This document shows, piece after piece, positions 46,398 to 54,975 of a stretch of DNA of 64,000 bases. This stretch comes from Streptomyces sp. NBC_01481. Lineage in GTDB: Bacteria; Actinomycetota; Actinomycetes; Streptomycetales; Streptomycetaceae. Within the stretch, counting starts at the first letter, position 1. The number at the start of each line of letters is the position of its first letter. A program made the translations under genes and the position numbers. The DNA lies in the NCBI RefSeq assembly GCF_026339995.1, contig NZ_JAPEPT010000001.1:1128501-1192500 (forward strand), written 5' to 3'. Under the pieces are notes generated by a model that saw nothing but the letters and a program-made list of their open reading frames with translations, was not told the origin of the DNA and did no database searches.

Positions 46398-47114
46398 ATG
46401 CATCCCGACCCGACGTTCCTGTGGCTGCTGCCCGAGCATGCCGTGGACCGCTTCGCCACGGCGCTCGGCGGGACGCGGCTGCTCACGGCGCAGGAACGCG
46501 CCGGGCTGGAACGGCGGCTCACCGCGGGTGCGCGGCGCCGGTACCTCGGTGCGCGGCTGCTGTGCCGTTACGCGCTCAGCGCCCGCACCGGCCGCCCGCC
46601 CGACCGGTGGCGCTTTCGCACCGGCGACTTCGGGCGCCCCGAACCGGAGCCCGACGAGGAGGGCGTGCGCTTCAACCTCTCCCACACCGAGGGCCTCATC
46701 GCGTGTGTCGTCACCCAGGGGCGCGGCTGCGGGGTCGACGTGGGCCCCACTCCCTCCACGGGCCGGCTGACGACCCACCTCGCCCACCGGCTCGCCCCCG
46801 CCGAACGCGCGGAGCTCGCCGCCGCCGCTCCCGGCGTCCGGGCGGCCCTGGTCAGTGAGTTCTGGGTGCTGAAGGAGGCGTATCTCAAGGCCCTGGGCAC
46901 CGGGTTGTCCCGGGGCCTCGACGGCTTCTCCTTCGTGCCGCGGACCGCGGACCGGATCGCCGTGCACGACCCGGAGCAGCCGGCGGGGACCGATGCCCGC
47001 TGGTGGTTCGACCTGCTCCACCCCGGCCCGGGGCACGTCCTGGCCGTCGCCACAGAGAACGGGCGGCCAGGTGCCCTGCGCCGCACAGACCTCTCCGACC
47101 TCTCGTACGTATGA
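46398..47114 (+). CDS. Sfp-type 4'-phosphopantetheinyl transferase
   Basis: 238 aa from ATG 46398, 20 bp after the dehydrogenase. Motifs: RRRYLGARLLCRYALS, FNLSHTEGLIACVV, CGVDVGP and FWVLKEAYLKALGTGL. It moves phosphopantetheine from CoA onto ACP serines, presumably the four carrier sites encoded in this operon. Odd: the motif is GVDVG, where Sfp has GIDVE; the second acidic Mg ligand is Gly here, as it is replaced by Met in the human enzyme. PPTases dedicated to Pfa systems (PfaE) are often encoded nearby. Confidence 0.93.
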   Translation: MHPDPTFLWLLPEHAVDRFATALGGTRLLTAQERAGLERRLTAGARRRYLGARLLCRYALSARTGRPPDRWRFRTGDFGRPEPEPDEEGVRFNLSHTEGLIACVVTQGRGCGVDVGPTPSTGRLTTHLAHRLAPAERAELAAAAPGVRAALVSEFWVLKEAYLKALGTGLSRGLDGFSFVPRTADRIAVHDPEQPAGTDARWWFDLLHPGPGHVLAVATENGRPGALRRTDLSDLSYV

Positions 47115-47137
47115 GACCGACCATGAAGGACAAGCTC

Positions 47138-48427
47138 ATGCCGCAGCCCACCACCCCACGAGTCGCCGTCGTCGGTGCCGGCGTCGCCGGCATCTCCGCC
47201 GCCTATCACCTGCGCGACCGCGCCCGGATCACGGTCTTCGAGCGGGAGGACCGCCTCGGCGGGCACGCCAACACCGTCGAGGTCGAGGAGAACGGGAAGA
47301 TCCTCGGCATCGACACGGCCTTCGTCGTCTTCAACCGTCCCGCCTACACCAACCTTTGCGAGTTCTTCGACGAGCTGGGCGTCGATGCCGTCGAGCACCG
47401 CGGGGCCTTCAACTTCTTCGACCTGGACTCCGGTCTCGAGTACGGCACGAAGGAGCTCGGCCTCAGCGAGGAGGAGGTGGCCGGGCGCTACTCCGAGGAG
47501 TTCCTGACCATTTGGCAGGAGGCCAGGCGCTTCCACACCGAGGGCCGCAAGGACTTCGTCCGCAAGCGGGCGGACATTCCCCTCGGTGAGTACCTCGACC
47601 GCGGCGGATACAGCCAGGCCTTCCGTCACTCGTACGTGATCCTGCTCTGCTCGGCGGTCTGGTCGATTCCCGCCGAGCTGATCTGGGAGATGCCGGCGAG
47701 CACCGCGATCGCCTTCTTCATGGGCCACGACGAGGGTGGTCTGGGCGGCCAGCACGTGGACTGGCGGACGGTGGGCGGCGGTTCGATCTCCTACGTACGC
47801 AAGGCGATCGCCGCGATCGGTCCCGAGGTGCGCCTGGGCGAGGCCGTCAGCCGCATCCACCAGGAGGCCGACGGCGTCACGGTGACCACGGACAAGGGCA
47901 GCGAGAAGTTCGACTACGTGGTGGTCGGCGCCCACGCGGACGAGGCGCTCGCGATGCTCGACAACCCCACCGGGCGCCAGCACGAGGTGCTCTCCAAGGT
48001 GGAGTACAACTCCTCCAAGGTCATCCTGCACACCGACCCCTCCGTGGTGCCCGAGGACAAGAGCCGCTGGGAGGCCTGGAACTACGGCAAGGTCGAGGTC
48101 GGCGGACAGCCCAAGACGTTTGTCGCGTACTACATGAACAAGCTGCACGGATTCACCGCCGAGAAGGACTACTTCGTCACCCTCGACTACCCGGGAGAGG
48201 TCGACCCGGCGACGGTGATCGCGGAATTCCCGTACACGCATCCAATCATCAATGTCGATGTGCGCGAAATGCAGAACGACATCTACAACGTCAATGAGGG
48301 AACCCGCGTGAAGCTGTGCGGCTCCTACTTCCACGCCAAGCGGCACGGCGTGGACCAGATCGGCTCCCACGAGGCCGGCTACTCCTCCGGAATGGAGATC
48401 GCGGCCCAGCTCATCCGCGAACTCTGA
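47138..48427 (+). CDS. FAD-dependent oxidoreductase (amine-oxidase/COG2907-like)
   Basis: 429 aa from ATG 47138 (AAGGA 7 nt upstream); ATG 47111 overlaps the PPTase stop (ATGA) and would add 9 residues. Dinucleotide fold VAVVGAGVAGISAAYHL, FEREDRLGGHANTVEV, GIDTAFVVFNRPAYTNL, and C-terminal GSHEAGYSSGMEIA. It resembles the NAD/FAD-binding proteins found beside cyclopropane-fatty-acid synthase genes and carotenoid desaturases, which fits oxidation of an unsaturated chain. No S-adenosylmethionine-dependent cyclopropane synthase is seen. It is the last gene of the operon, ending at a strong terminator. Confidence 0.88.
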   Translation: MPQPTTPRVAVVGAGVAGISAAYHLRDRARITVFEREDRLGGHANTVEVEENGKILGIDTAFVVFNRPAYTNLCEFFDELGVDAVEHRGAFNFFDLDSGLEYGTKELGLSEEEVAGRYSEEFLTIWQEARRFHTEGRKDFVRKRADIPLGEYLDRGGYSQAFRHSYVILLCSAVWSIPAELIWEMPASTAIAFFMGHDEGGLGGQHVDWRTVGGGSISYVRKAIAAIGPEVRLGEAVSRIHQEADGVTVTTDKGSEKFDYVVVGAHADEALAMLDNPTGRQHEVLSKVEYNSSKVILHTDPSVVPEDKSRWEAWNYGKVEVGGQPKTFVAYYMNKLHGFTAEKDYFVTLDYPGEVDPATVIAEFPYTHPIINVDVREMQNDIYNVNEGTRVKLCGSYFHAKRHGVDQIGSHEAGYSSGMEIAAQLIREL

Positions 48428-48441
48428 TCCCCGGAATACAC

Positions 48442-48481
48442 AAGCGCCCTTGCGTGCCGCGTCCGGTACGCAAGGGCGCTT
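48442..48481. terminator. Bidirectional terminator between the PUFA-like operon and SARP2
   Basis: A perfect 14-bp stem, AAGCGCCCTTGCGT / ACGCAAGGGCGCTT, with a 12-nt loop, 14 nt past the oxidoreductase stop and 11 bp before the convergent SARP stop. Confidence 0.9.
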
Positions 48482-48492
48482 GGTGTGTGCGG

Positions 48493-49443
48493 TCATGCGC
48501 CGCCGGTGCGCAGAGCCTGCCCACTGAGGATGTTCGTCAGATAGCCGACGACCGACCGGGCCGTCTGCTGTTCCGCCTCGATCTGGTTCATCTCCTGCCG
48601 CAGCCGGTCGATTTCGCGCCCGCCGGCCGCAGGGGCCGTCACCCGGGCGCGCTTCCTGGCTTCGGGACGCTCCGTCTCGTGCGCGAACAACGCGGGCGCC
48701 TGCACGCTGATCTGCTCAAGGCGGGCGGTCAGCAGGGGAGTGCCGCCGTGCGCCGCGGTCAGCCGCTGCCGGGCCCGCGTGTAGACACGGATCGCGTCCG
48801 CCCCGCGCCCGCAGCGGCACAGGGCCAGCATCAACTGGTCGTGGAAACGCTCGCGCAGCGGGTGCGCAGCAGTCAGTTCCTCCAGCTCCGGGATGATGCC
48901 GCGGTGCTCCCCGGTGCGCAGCGCGCAGTCGAAGAGGATTTCCAGAGCCTGCTGCCGCTCCTCCTCCAGCTGGGCGACCAGCGCCGCGCAGACAGGACCG
49001 TGGGAGCCGCCCTCCAGCGCGCTGCCGCGCCAGAGACCGAGCGCCCTGCGCAGTGAGTCGTACGCACCGCGCGGATCGTCCTGCGCAACGCCCTGGGCCT
49101 GCGCCACCGCCAGGCAGAACCGGCCGCTGTCCGTCTCCGCCGGGCGGGCCTCCAGCAGATAACCCGCCGCCCGGGCGACGATGCGCGGTGTGTGGGCACG
49201 CTCGGGCTCGACCTCGAGCAGGACCTTGCGGAGCCCGGAGACATGGGCGTTGAGCGTGTTGCGAGCCTTCCGCGGGGGCAGCGCGCCCCACAGTTCCCAG
49301 ATCAACCGCTCCCTCGGGACGGGGGAGTTGGGACGGGCGAGCAGAGTGCCGAGAAGCAGTCTCTGCTTGGGGCTGGTCAGCGGGATGCGCCGGTGCCGCT
49401 TCTCGTCGTACAACTCGGGCGAGCCCAGAATCCGGAACTGCAT
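48493..49443 (-). CDS. SARP-family activator with a C-terminal coiled coil
   Basis: 316 aa from ATG 49443 (MQFRILGSPELYD), GGGGAGG 7 nt upstream. OmpR-type winged helix (RLLLGTLLARPNSPVPRERL ... LNAHVSGLRKVL, about 1-95) then BTAD (about 100-245). A C-terminal tail, REIDRLRQEMNQIEAEQQ, is likely a coiled coil, not typical of short SARPs, and may aid oligomerisation. No TTA codon was seen. It faces the PUFA-like operon and is the second candidate activator of that cluster. Confidence 0.93.
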   Translation of the reverse strand: MQFRILGSPELYDEKRHRRIPLTSPKQRLLLGTLLARPNSPVPRERLIWELWGALPPRKARNTLNAHVSGLRKVLLEVEPERAHTPRIVARAAGYLLEARPAETDSGRFCLAVAQAQGVAQDDPRGAYDSLRRALGLWRGSALEGGSHGPVCAALVAQLEEERQQALEILFDCALRTGEHRGIIPELEELTAAHPLRERFHDQLMLALCRCGRGADAIRVYTRARQRLTAAHGGTPLLTARLEQISVQAPALFAHETERPEARKRARVTAPAAGGREIDRLRQEMNQIEAEQQTARSVVGYLTNILSGQALRTGGA

Positions 49444-49671
49444 GCTCTTGCCTCCCCGTGCGCCGTCCACGGCGTTCGCCGTGTTGCGTTCAGCTCACGA
49501 GCAGACCACCCGGCGGCAGGCCGGGCCTGAGTCATGGGTACTCACCTTCGCCGCCGCGAGCCGGGTGCGCCGGGCCCCGGGGGGCACGTGTCTTTCCAGC
49601 CATGTGAGTACTGATCACTCACGTACGGGCGGACGCCGCGTGGTGAAGTAGGCGCAGCGCCGGAAGTGCTG

Positions 49672-50319
49672 TCAGCCGCGGTACCTGACGGTTGACTCGG
49701 CTTCCTGCGCGAGCCGGCGCAGGGCCAGCAGCGCCGGTTCGAGCAGGAACGTCAACAGGACGGCACGCTCGGCCTTTTCGATCGGCTCGGCAGGATCCTG
49801 GAGCTGATCGAGGTCCAGGGCGGCGGTCTTTTCGGCGAGCTGCGCGTAGGGAACGAGGTTCTGCCAGTCGTAGTCCATTCCGAGCGATCTGAGGGTGTCC
49901 AGTGTCTGGGTTATGACGTGCCGGGCGGGGTTGTGCTCGGTGACCGTCCAGCCCATCTCGGCCAGCAGCGCGTTCACTTCGGAGGTGTCCGAGTCGGGGT
50001 CCCCGTCCTTGGCTGAGTCCTTGGCGGCGGAGTCCTTGGCACCTGAGGCGGGCCAGACACCGAAGACGAGCCCGAGCAGTTCATGGGTGTCCGTCTCGAC
50101 CTCGGAGAGCGCGTCGAGTACGTCCTTGGCGGCACTGACGGTAAGACCCCGCACCCCGATCAGGGCGCGGATCAGCCGGAGGCGCTGCACATGCGACTCG
50201 CCGTACTCCGCCTGGGTCGCGGCGGTGGCGCGGCCGGGCGGCAGCAGCCCTTCGCGCAGGTAGTACTTGATCGTCGCGGTGGCTACTCCGCTGCGGCGGC
50301 TCAACTCGGAAATTCGCAC
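49672..50319 (-). CDS. MerR-family transcriptional regulator
   Basis: 215 aa from GTG 50319. N-terminal MerR HTH (RISELSRRSGVATATIKYYLREGLLPPGR, then YGESHVQRLRLIRALI). The C-terminal effector domain contains no Cys metal site; AAKDSAAKDSAKDGD is a low-complexity insert. It is divergent from the DUF3291-like gene and probably regulates it and itself. The inducer is unknown. Confidence 0.92.
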   Translation of the reverse strand: MRISELSRRSGVATATIKYYLREGLLPPGRATAATQAEYGESHVQRLRLIRALIGVRGLTVSAAKDVLDALSEVETDTHELLGLVFGVWPASGAKDSAAKDSAKDGDPDSDTSEVNALLAEMGWTVTEHNPARHVITQTLDTLRSLGMDYDWQNLVPYAQLAEKTAALDLDQLQDPAEPIEKAERAVLLTFLLEPALLALRRLAQEAESTVRYRG

Positions 50320-50342
50320 CTGGTCCCGCTTCCCACTGGCAA

Positions 50343-50373
50343 TTGGGCAGCTCTACTGTCTAATATAGATACT
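50343..50373 (+). promoter_or_regulatory. MerR-type promoter/operator
   Basis: TTGGGC (50343-50348) and GATACT (50368-50373) have a 19-bp spacer that contains the dyad TGTCTA-ATA-TAGATA (50357-50371). A long spacer with the dyad inside is typical of MerR-controlled promoters; it reads toward 50405. Confidence 0.45.
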
Positions 50374-50404
50374 GCCACTCACCAACTGTGGATGCGAGGA
50401 TACC

Positions 50405-50818
50405 GTGCCGACTCTTCCTTGGACGACGCCGAACCCTGCCCGACCCGACACCCGCGCCTTCGTCATGGCCTCGCGTCTCGAGGTGAAGTCCAAGAAGGAC
50501 GTGCCGCGCTTCTTCCTGAAGTCCCTCTCCGCCTGGGGCCAGGTACGGTCCGCGCCCGGAGCCCTCGGGGCGTCCCTGGAGGCCCAGCTGTTCAAGGGGG
50601 TCTTCTTCACCCTCTCGGCCTGGGAAGACAGGGACGCGCTGTACAAGTACGCGCGCACCGAGCCCCACAAGAGCGTGATGACCGGCCTGCGGTCGACGAT
50701 GAGCGGGTCGACGTTCACGTTCTGGGAGGTGCCGGTGGAGGAGCTGCCGATCTCCTGGAAGGACGCGAAGCGCCGCATCGACGAGCAGGCCCGCGCTGAC
50801 GCCAACCGCACCACCTGA
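50405..50818 (+). CDS. DUF3291-like protein (ABM-type ferredoxin-like fold)
   Basis: 137 aa from GTG 50405 (GAGG upstream). Segments MASRLEVKSKKDVPRFF, GVFFTLSAWEDRDALYKYART and STFTFWEVP match DUF3291/antibiotic-biosynthesis monooxygenase-like proteins (related to spheroidene monooxygenase annotations in Streptomyces). It may be heme- or cofactor-free. It is a likely target of the divergent MerR regulator. Confidence 0.75.
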   Translation: MPTLPWTTPNPARPDTRAFVMASRLEVKSKKDVPRFFLKSLSAWGQVRSAPGALGASLEAQLFKGVFFTLSAWEDRDALYKYARTEPHKSVMTGLRSTMSGSTFTFWEVPVEELPISWKDAKRRIDEQARADANRTT

Positions 50819-50821
50819 ACT

Positions 50822-50855
50822 CCCGGCCCGGGGTCGCCCCCGTCCCCGGGCCGGG
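50822..50855. terminator. Terminator after the DUF3291-like gene
   Basis: CCCGGCCCGGGG (50822-50833) pairs with CCCCGGGCCGGG (50844-50855): a perfect 12-bp stem and a 10-nt loop, 3 nt after the stop. Confidence 0.85.
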
Positions 50856-50862
50856 GCACCAA

Positions 50863-50890
50863 CGGACGGGCTGAATATTCAGCCCGTCCG
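50863..50890. repeat. 28-bp perfect palindrome with a REP-like core
   Basis: CGGACGGGCTGAAT meets its exact complement at 50876/50877. Its right half is the start of the repeated element CCCGTCCGGCGTTTGAGGA (copy 1). It may also act as a second terminator between the convergent genes. Confidence 0.7.
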
Positions 50891-50901
50891 GCGTTTGAGG
50901 A
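50883..50901 (+). repeat. Streptomyces-type interspersed repeat, copy 1
   Basis: CCCGTCCGGCGTTTGAGGA between convergent genes. The same sequence is at 57976-57994 (minus), and a copy with one base changed is at 60357-60375. Confidence 0.75.
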
Positions 50902-50909
50902 CAACCCGC

Positions 50910-51581
50910 TCAGGCGACCACCCGCGCCAGCAGGAACCCGTCCCACCCCTTCGTCCCCACCGTCTGCACCGCCGTCGCCTCCAGCCTCTCCTCCCGCCCC
51001 ACCAGCTCATACATCGCCCGCGTCCCCTCAATCGCCGGGTCCGCCCGGTCCGCGTCCACCACCCCGCCGCCGCGGATCGCGTTGTCGACGATGATCAGGC
51101 TGCCGGGGCGCGTGAGCTTCAGCGCCCACTCCACGTAGTGCGCGTTGTTCTGCTTGTCCGCGTCGATGAAGACCAGGTCGAACGGCCCCGCCCCCGGCTC
51201 CTGTACCAGCTTCGGCAGGGTCTCCAGGGCCGGGCCCACCCGGACCTCCGCGATCTTGTCGAGGCCCGCGTGCGCGAGGTTCGCGCGGGCGACCTCCGCG
51301 TTATCGGGGCTGTACTCCAGGGAGATCAGCCTGCCCTCCTCCGGCAGCGCCCTGGCCAGCCAGATCGTGCTGTAGCCGCCGAGCGTGCCGATCTCCAGGA
51401 CGGTCCGCGCCCCCTGGATCCTGGCCAGCAGATGCAGCATCTTGCCCTGGTTCGGGGCGACATTGATGGCGGGCAGCCCGGCCGCGTCGCTCGCCGCGAG
51501 GGCCGCGGTCAGGGCTTCGTCGGCGGGGACGAGGAGATCGGTGACATAGCGGTCGACTGCGTTCCACTGCTCCTGGGTCAT
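50910..51581 (-). CDS. SAM-dependent O-methyltransferase (catechol-OMT-like, class I)
   Basis: 223 aa from ATG 51581. Motifs: VLEIGTLGGYSTIWLARAL (SAM-binding), ISLEYSPDNAEVARANL, FDLVFIDADKQNNAHYVEWAL (metal-binding Asp), IIVDNAIRGGGV, and WDGFLLARV at the C-terminus. This is the family of bacterial COMT/caffeoyl-CoA-type methyltransferases acting on vicinal diols or related phenols; the substrate is unknown. Confidence 0.92.
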   Translation of the reverse strand: MTQEQWNAVDRYVTDLLVPADEALTAALAASDAAGLPAINVAPNQGKMLHLLARIQGARTVLEIGTLGGYSTIWLARALPEEGRLISLEYSPDNAEVARANLAHAGLDKIAEVRVGPALETLPKLVQEPGAGPFDLVFIDADKQNNAHYVEWALKLTRPGSLIIVDNAIRGGGVVDADRADPAIEGTRAMYELVGREERLEATAVQTVGTKGWDGFLLARVVA

Positions 51582-51613
51582 ACGCCCAACCTATTTCAGG
51601 CGGGCGGGAGTTT

Positions 51614-52765
51614 TCAGGGCAACGGCGGGGGCGCATGGACGGGCGGCGGCGGCAGCACCGGCCTCCTCCGCCGTGCCGTCGTCCGCCACGCCCCGGCGCC
51701 CACCAGCACCACCAGGCCCCCGCCCATCGTCAGCAGCCAGACCGGCACACCGCCCGCCGTCAGCAGTTCGTCCTCGTACACCACCCGACGGAACGGGGTG
51801 TCCGCCCCCGCCGCGCGCAGCTCATGGTCGTCGTCGATCCGCTCCGGCTCGGGGAAGCTCTGGTCCAGGGCCGTCAGAAAGGTCTCCCGGCCGCCGGTGA
51901 ACCCACTCAGCGGCCCGTCCGGCTCGACCTTCCCCGCGTACGTGACCTCCGGCCGGTTCCCGCCGATCGAGCTCCGCGGCTCCATCCGGTGCGGCGCGAG
52001 CACGTACAGGCCCAGCGACTGCGCGGTCTTCGCGAGCCGCGACAGCCGCATCGGATAGATCAGCTTCGCGCTGGCGAAGCGCAGCCGCAGCGGATCGAGG
52101 GTGCCGCGCAGCACCGCGCCCTCGGCCTGGGGCGCCAGCCGTACGGCGACGTACTCCCACTTCTGCTCGACGTACGGCTTCAGCTCGCGCGCCAGCCCGT
52201 CCGGCAGCTCGAAGCCGTTGCTTTCCAGCCAGCTTCGCAGCGCCCCGGGATCCGTCGCCGTCAGCCGCGCGACGTCGAAGTCGCCGAGGCGCTCGCGCCC
52301 CACCACGCCCACCGGGGCCCCGGCCCTCGGCGCCGGAGCGCCCGCGCTGTCCGTGTCCGTGCCCGAGAAGGGCCAGTCCCTGGCCCGCGGCCAGAAGTAG
52401 TGCCGCTTGCGGTGTGCGGGCGCGGTGACCGTCTCCAGCTCCTCGAAGAGGGCCGCGTCACCGAGCTCGACCGTCGCCCGGCTGGGCACCGGCATGATCC
52501 ACGCGGCCTTCGGGGCGTCCCCGTCAACCGTGAAGCGCATGACGATCTGCTCGGTACGGCCGTCCCAGCCGACCACCGAGGTTTCCCGGTCGACTGCCAT
52601 ATGGGACCCGCGGCCCGGGACCATCGCGCCACAGCCGCAGGCGTACGCCGGGCTGATCAGCGAGCCGAGCTGCAGCGCGAGCAGCGCCAGCACCACGAAC
52701 AGCGTTTTCTGTCGCCTGCGGCCCGGCATGTGGCCAGGCCTGAAGTCTTGTATGTTCCCCCGCAT
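51614..52765 (-). CDS. Exported DUF2330 membrane protein
   Basis: 383 aa from ATG 52765; ATG 52729 (MPGRRRQKTLFVV) is a good alternative and gives a more classical signal peptide (LFVVLALLALQLGSLISPAYA then CGCGAMV). The mature part has QIVMRFTVDGDAPKAAWIMPVPS and GLYVLAPHRM, as in the DUF2330 family. A C-terminal TM helix (VWLLTMGGGLVVLVGAGAW) has Arg after it and a Pro-rich tail. It is a cell-envelope protein of unknown function, divergent from the GT87-PAP2 gene. Confidence 0.85.
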   Translation of the reverse strand: MRGNIQDFRPGHMPGRRRQKTLFVVLALLALQLGSLISPAYACGCGAMVPGRGSHMAVDRETSVVGWDGRTEQIVMRFTVDGDAPKAAWIMPVPSRATVELGDAALFEELETVTAPAHRKRHYFWPRARDWPFSGTDTDSAGAPAPRAGAPVGVVGRERLGDFDVARLTATDPGALRSWLESNGFELPDGLARELKPYVEQKWEYVAVRLAPQAEGAVLRGTLDPLRLRFASAKLIYPMRLSRLAKTAQSLGLYVLAPHRMEPRSSIGGNRPEVTYAGKVEPDGPLSGFTGGRETFLTALDQSFPEPERIDDDHELRAAGADTPFRRVVYEDELLTAGGVPVWLLTMGGGLVVLVGAGAWRTTARRRRPVLPPPPVHAPPPLP

Positions 52766-52947
52766 GCTTCCTGTGACGAGGCCGCGGACCACATGGTTCC
52801 GGTGCCGTTCAGCGAGATAATCAGTCAAAACGGAGTGACACTCAGGCGAAGAGGGGGTTGCCTGAGTCTCCCTCATGGGGCAGTGCGACCCTCTATGGAT
52901 CGCAAATCCGGGACGGACTACACAACGCAGGGGAGGCTCGGCGCGAG

Positions 52948-54975
52948 GTGGCGAACGCGGAGCACAGTGTGCACGGGAGTGCGACGACGGACTCGAGGAT
53001 GGGTGCGGCCAGGGTCGCGCTGTGGCTCGTAGCCGCCGTACTCGCGATACGGCAGACGGCAGCGGTGCTCCGGCAGCCGCCGGGTGAGCGGCTCACCGAC
53101 CTGGAGACCTGGATCGGCGAGAACGGTGTCCTGCATCTGAAGGGCTCGCTCTACGACGCGGACAAGTTCACCGGTACGCCCTTCGCCGGGCTGGTGCTCA
53201 AACCACTCGCGCACTCCGCCGAGCAGAGCCTCGGCGTCGCCTGGACCTTCGGCACGCTCCTGCTCGTCGTCGGTATCGGCCTGGTCGTGGCCCGCGCCCT
53301 GCCGGGCCCCGTGTCGCGCCGCAGCACCGTGCTCGCGACGCCCATCGCCATCAGCTTGCTGATGCTGTCGCTGCCTGTGCGCAACAGCTTCTACCTCGGG
53401 CAGACCAGCATCATCCCGGTCCTGCTGGTCCTCCTTGGCTGCTTCGCCGTCCGCGGCGAGAGATCCTCCGGCGTACTGATCGGTGTCGGCGCCGCCCTGC
53501 AGCCCACCGTCCTGCTCTTCGCGCCCCTGTTCTGGTTCACCGGACGCAGACGCGCCGCGGTCACCTCGGCCGGCACCTTCGCGCTGTGCTCGGGGCTCGC
53601 CTGGGTCACGCTGCCCAGCGACTCCTGGACGTACTGGGTCCACCACGTCGCGGGCGCGGGGCTCGGCGCCAGCCCGGACAGCCTCGCCAACCAGTCCCTC
53701 CACGGAGCCCTCCTCCGCTTCGGCCTGGAGGGCCCCCTCGAAATCTCCGTCTACCTCGCGCTCGCCGTCGCCGTCTGCTTCGTCGGCCTGCGCCGCGCCG
53801 TCCGCTACGCCGAGGACGGCCAGCTGCTGCTCGCCGTCGCGCTGACGGGCTGCGTGGCCGTCGCCGTCTCGCCCACCGCCTGGCAGCACCAGCTCCTGTG
53901 GGTGCTGCTCGCCGTCGTCGGCCGCGTCGGCAAGCGGGCGTCCGACCGCATGCTGTGGCCGGTCCTGATCATCCTGGCGATGACCCTGCCCGGGAAGATG
54001 CTGCTGCCCAACATGGTGGTGCTCTATCCCGTACGCGACAACGTCCTGCTGACAGCGGCCCTGGCCGCAGCCTGCGCGGTGCCCTTCCTGCCGCGCACCT
54101 CGCCGTACTTCCGCCGGCCCGTCCCGACCCGGTACGCGATCCCGGCCCCCGCCCGCTGGAGCCGGGTGCCGCTGCTGCCCTACTGGCGGCGCGTGATCAG
54201 CCGCCCCAACCTGCTGCTCGAACTCCTGGTGATCCGGGTCGGCTACTCCGCCTACTCGCACATCCGGGCCGCCGCGACCGGCGGCGTGGCCGCGGCCGAG
54301 GAGCACGGCCGCCAGATCTTCGACATCGAGCAGGCGCTCGGCATCGACGTCGAGCACTGGATCAACCACGCGGTGGTGAAGGCGAAGTGGGCCGAGGCCT
54401 TCTTCGACTTCTACTACACGTCCTTCCACTTCGTGGTGCCGCTGACCATCCTCGGCGTCCTGTACGCCCGCCGCCCCGCCGACTACCGCTGGGCGCGCGC
54501 CTCACTCGCCTTCGCCACGCTCCTCGCGCTGCTCGGCTTCTGGCTCTACCCGCTGGCCCCGCCGCGCCTGATGCCCGGCATGGACTACATCGACACGGTC
54601 CACGGCCCGCAGGACCTCGCCAACCCGGACTACGGAGCGATGACCGCGGTCACCAACCAGTACGCGGCGATGCCCTCGCTGCACTTCGGCTGGTCCCTGT
54701 GGTGCGGGCTCGTCATCCTCGTCCTCGCGCCCAAGCTGTGGATGAAGCTGTTCGGCCTGCTCCACCCGCTGTTCACGGTCTGCGCGATCGTCGCCACGGC
54801 GAATCACTGGGTGCTGGACGCGGCGGGCGGCGCCGCGGTCGTCGGCGCGGGCTTCGGCCTGACGTATCTGCTGGCCGGGCGGCGGCAGCTGAGGCTGCCG
54901 GGAGGCGCGCTGCCGCACGCGAGGGCGGATGCCCCCGCGCAGGCGGAAACGCCGGTCGCGGCCGCACCGAAGTAG
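52948..54975 (+). CDS. Glycosyltransferase 87 / PAP2 phosphatase fusion
   Basis: 675 aa from GTG 52948 (MANAEHSVHG); GGGGAGG is 11 nt upstream. The N-terminal part (1-420) is a polytopic DUF2029/GT87 domain resembling polyprenyl-phosphate mannosyltransferases (PimE-like), with GRLTDLETW-like and YDADKFTGTPFAGLVLKP loops. The C-terminal part (about 430-640) is a PAP2-family domain with SLHFGWSLWC and ANHWVLDAAGG, the two catalytic His motifs. Bifunctional GT87/PAP2 proteins are known in Streptomyces; the substrate, perhaps a lipid-linked sugar or inositol-phosphate lipid, is not established. Confidence 0.88.
   Translation: MANAEHSVHGSATTDSRMGAARVALWLVAAVLAIRQTAAVLRQPPGERLTDLETWIGENGVLHLKGSLYDADKFTGTPFAGLVLKPLAHSAEQSLGVAWTFGTLLLVVGIGLVVARALPGPVSRRSTVLATPIAISLLMLSLPVRNSFYLGQTSIIPVLLVLLGCFAVRGERSSGVLIGVGAALQPTVLLFAPLFWFTGRRRAAVTSAGTFALCSGLAWVTLPSDSWTYWVHHVAGAGLGASPDSLANQSLHGALLRFGLEGPLEISVYLALAVAVCFVGLRRAVRYAEDGQLLLAVALTGCVAVAVSPTAWQHQLLWVLLAVVGRVGKRASDRMLWPVLIILAMTLPGKMLLPNMVVLYPVRDNVLLTAALAAACAVPFLPRTSPYFRRPVPTRYAIPAPARWSRVPLLPYWRRVISRPNLLLELLVIRVGYSAYSHIRAAATGGVAAAEEHGRQIFDIEQALGIDVEHWINHAVVKAKWAEAFFDFYYTSFHFVVPLTILGVLYARRPADYRWARASLAFATLLALLGFWLYPLAPPRLMPGMDYIDTVHGPQDLANPDYGAMTAVTNQYAAMPSLHFGWSLWCGLVILVLAPKLWMKLFGLLHPLFTVCAIVATANHWVLDAAGGAAVVGAGFGLTYLLAGRRQLRLPGGALPHARADAPAQAETPVAAAPK

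Noticed and set aside
52816..52947. Longer start of the GT87-PAP2 protein at 52858
   Set aside because: The extra residues look non-coding and the family begins near MANAEHS at 52948.
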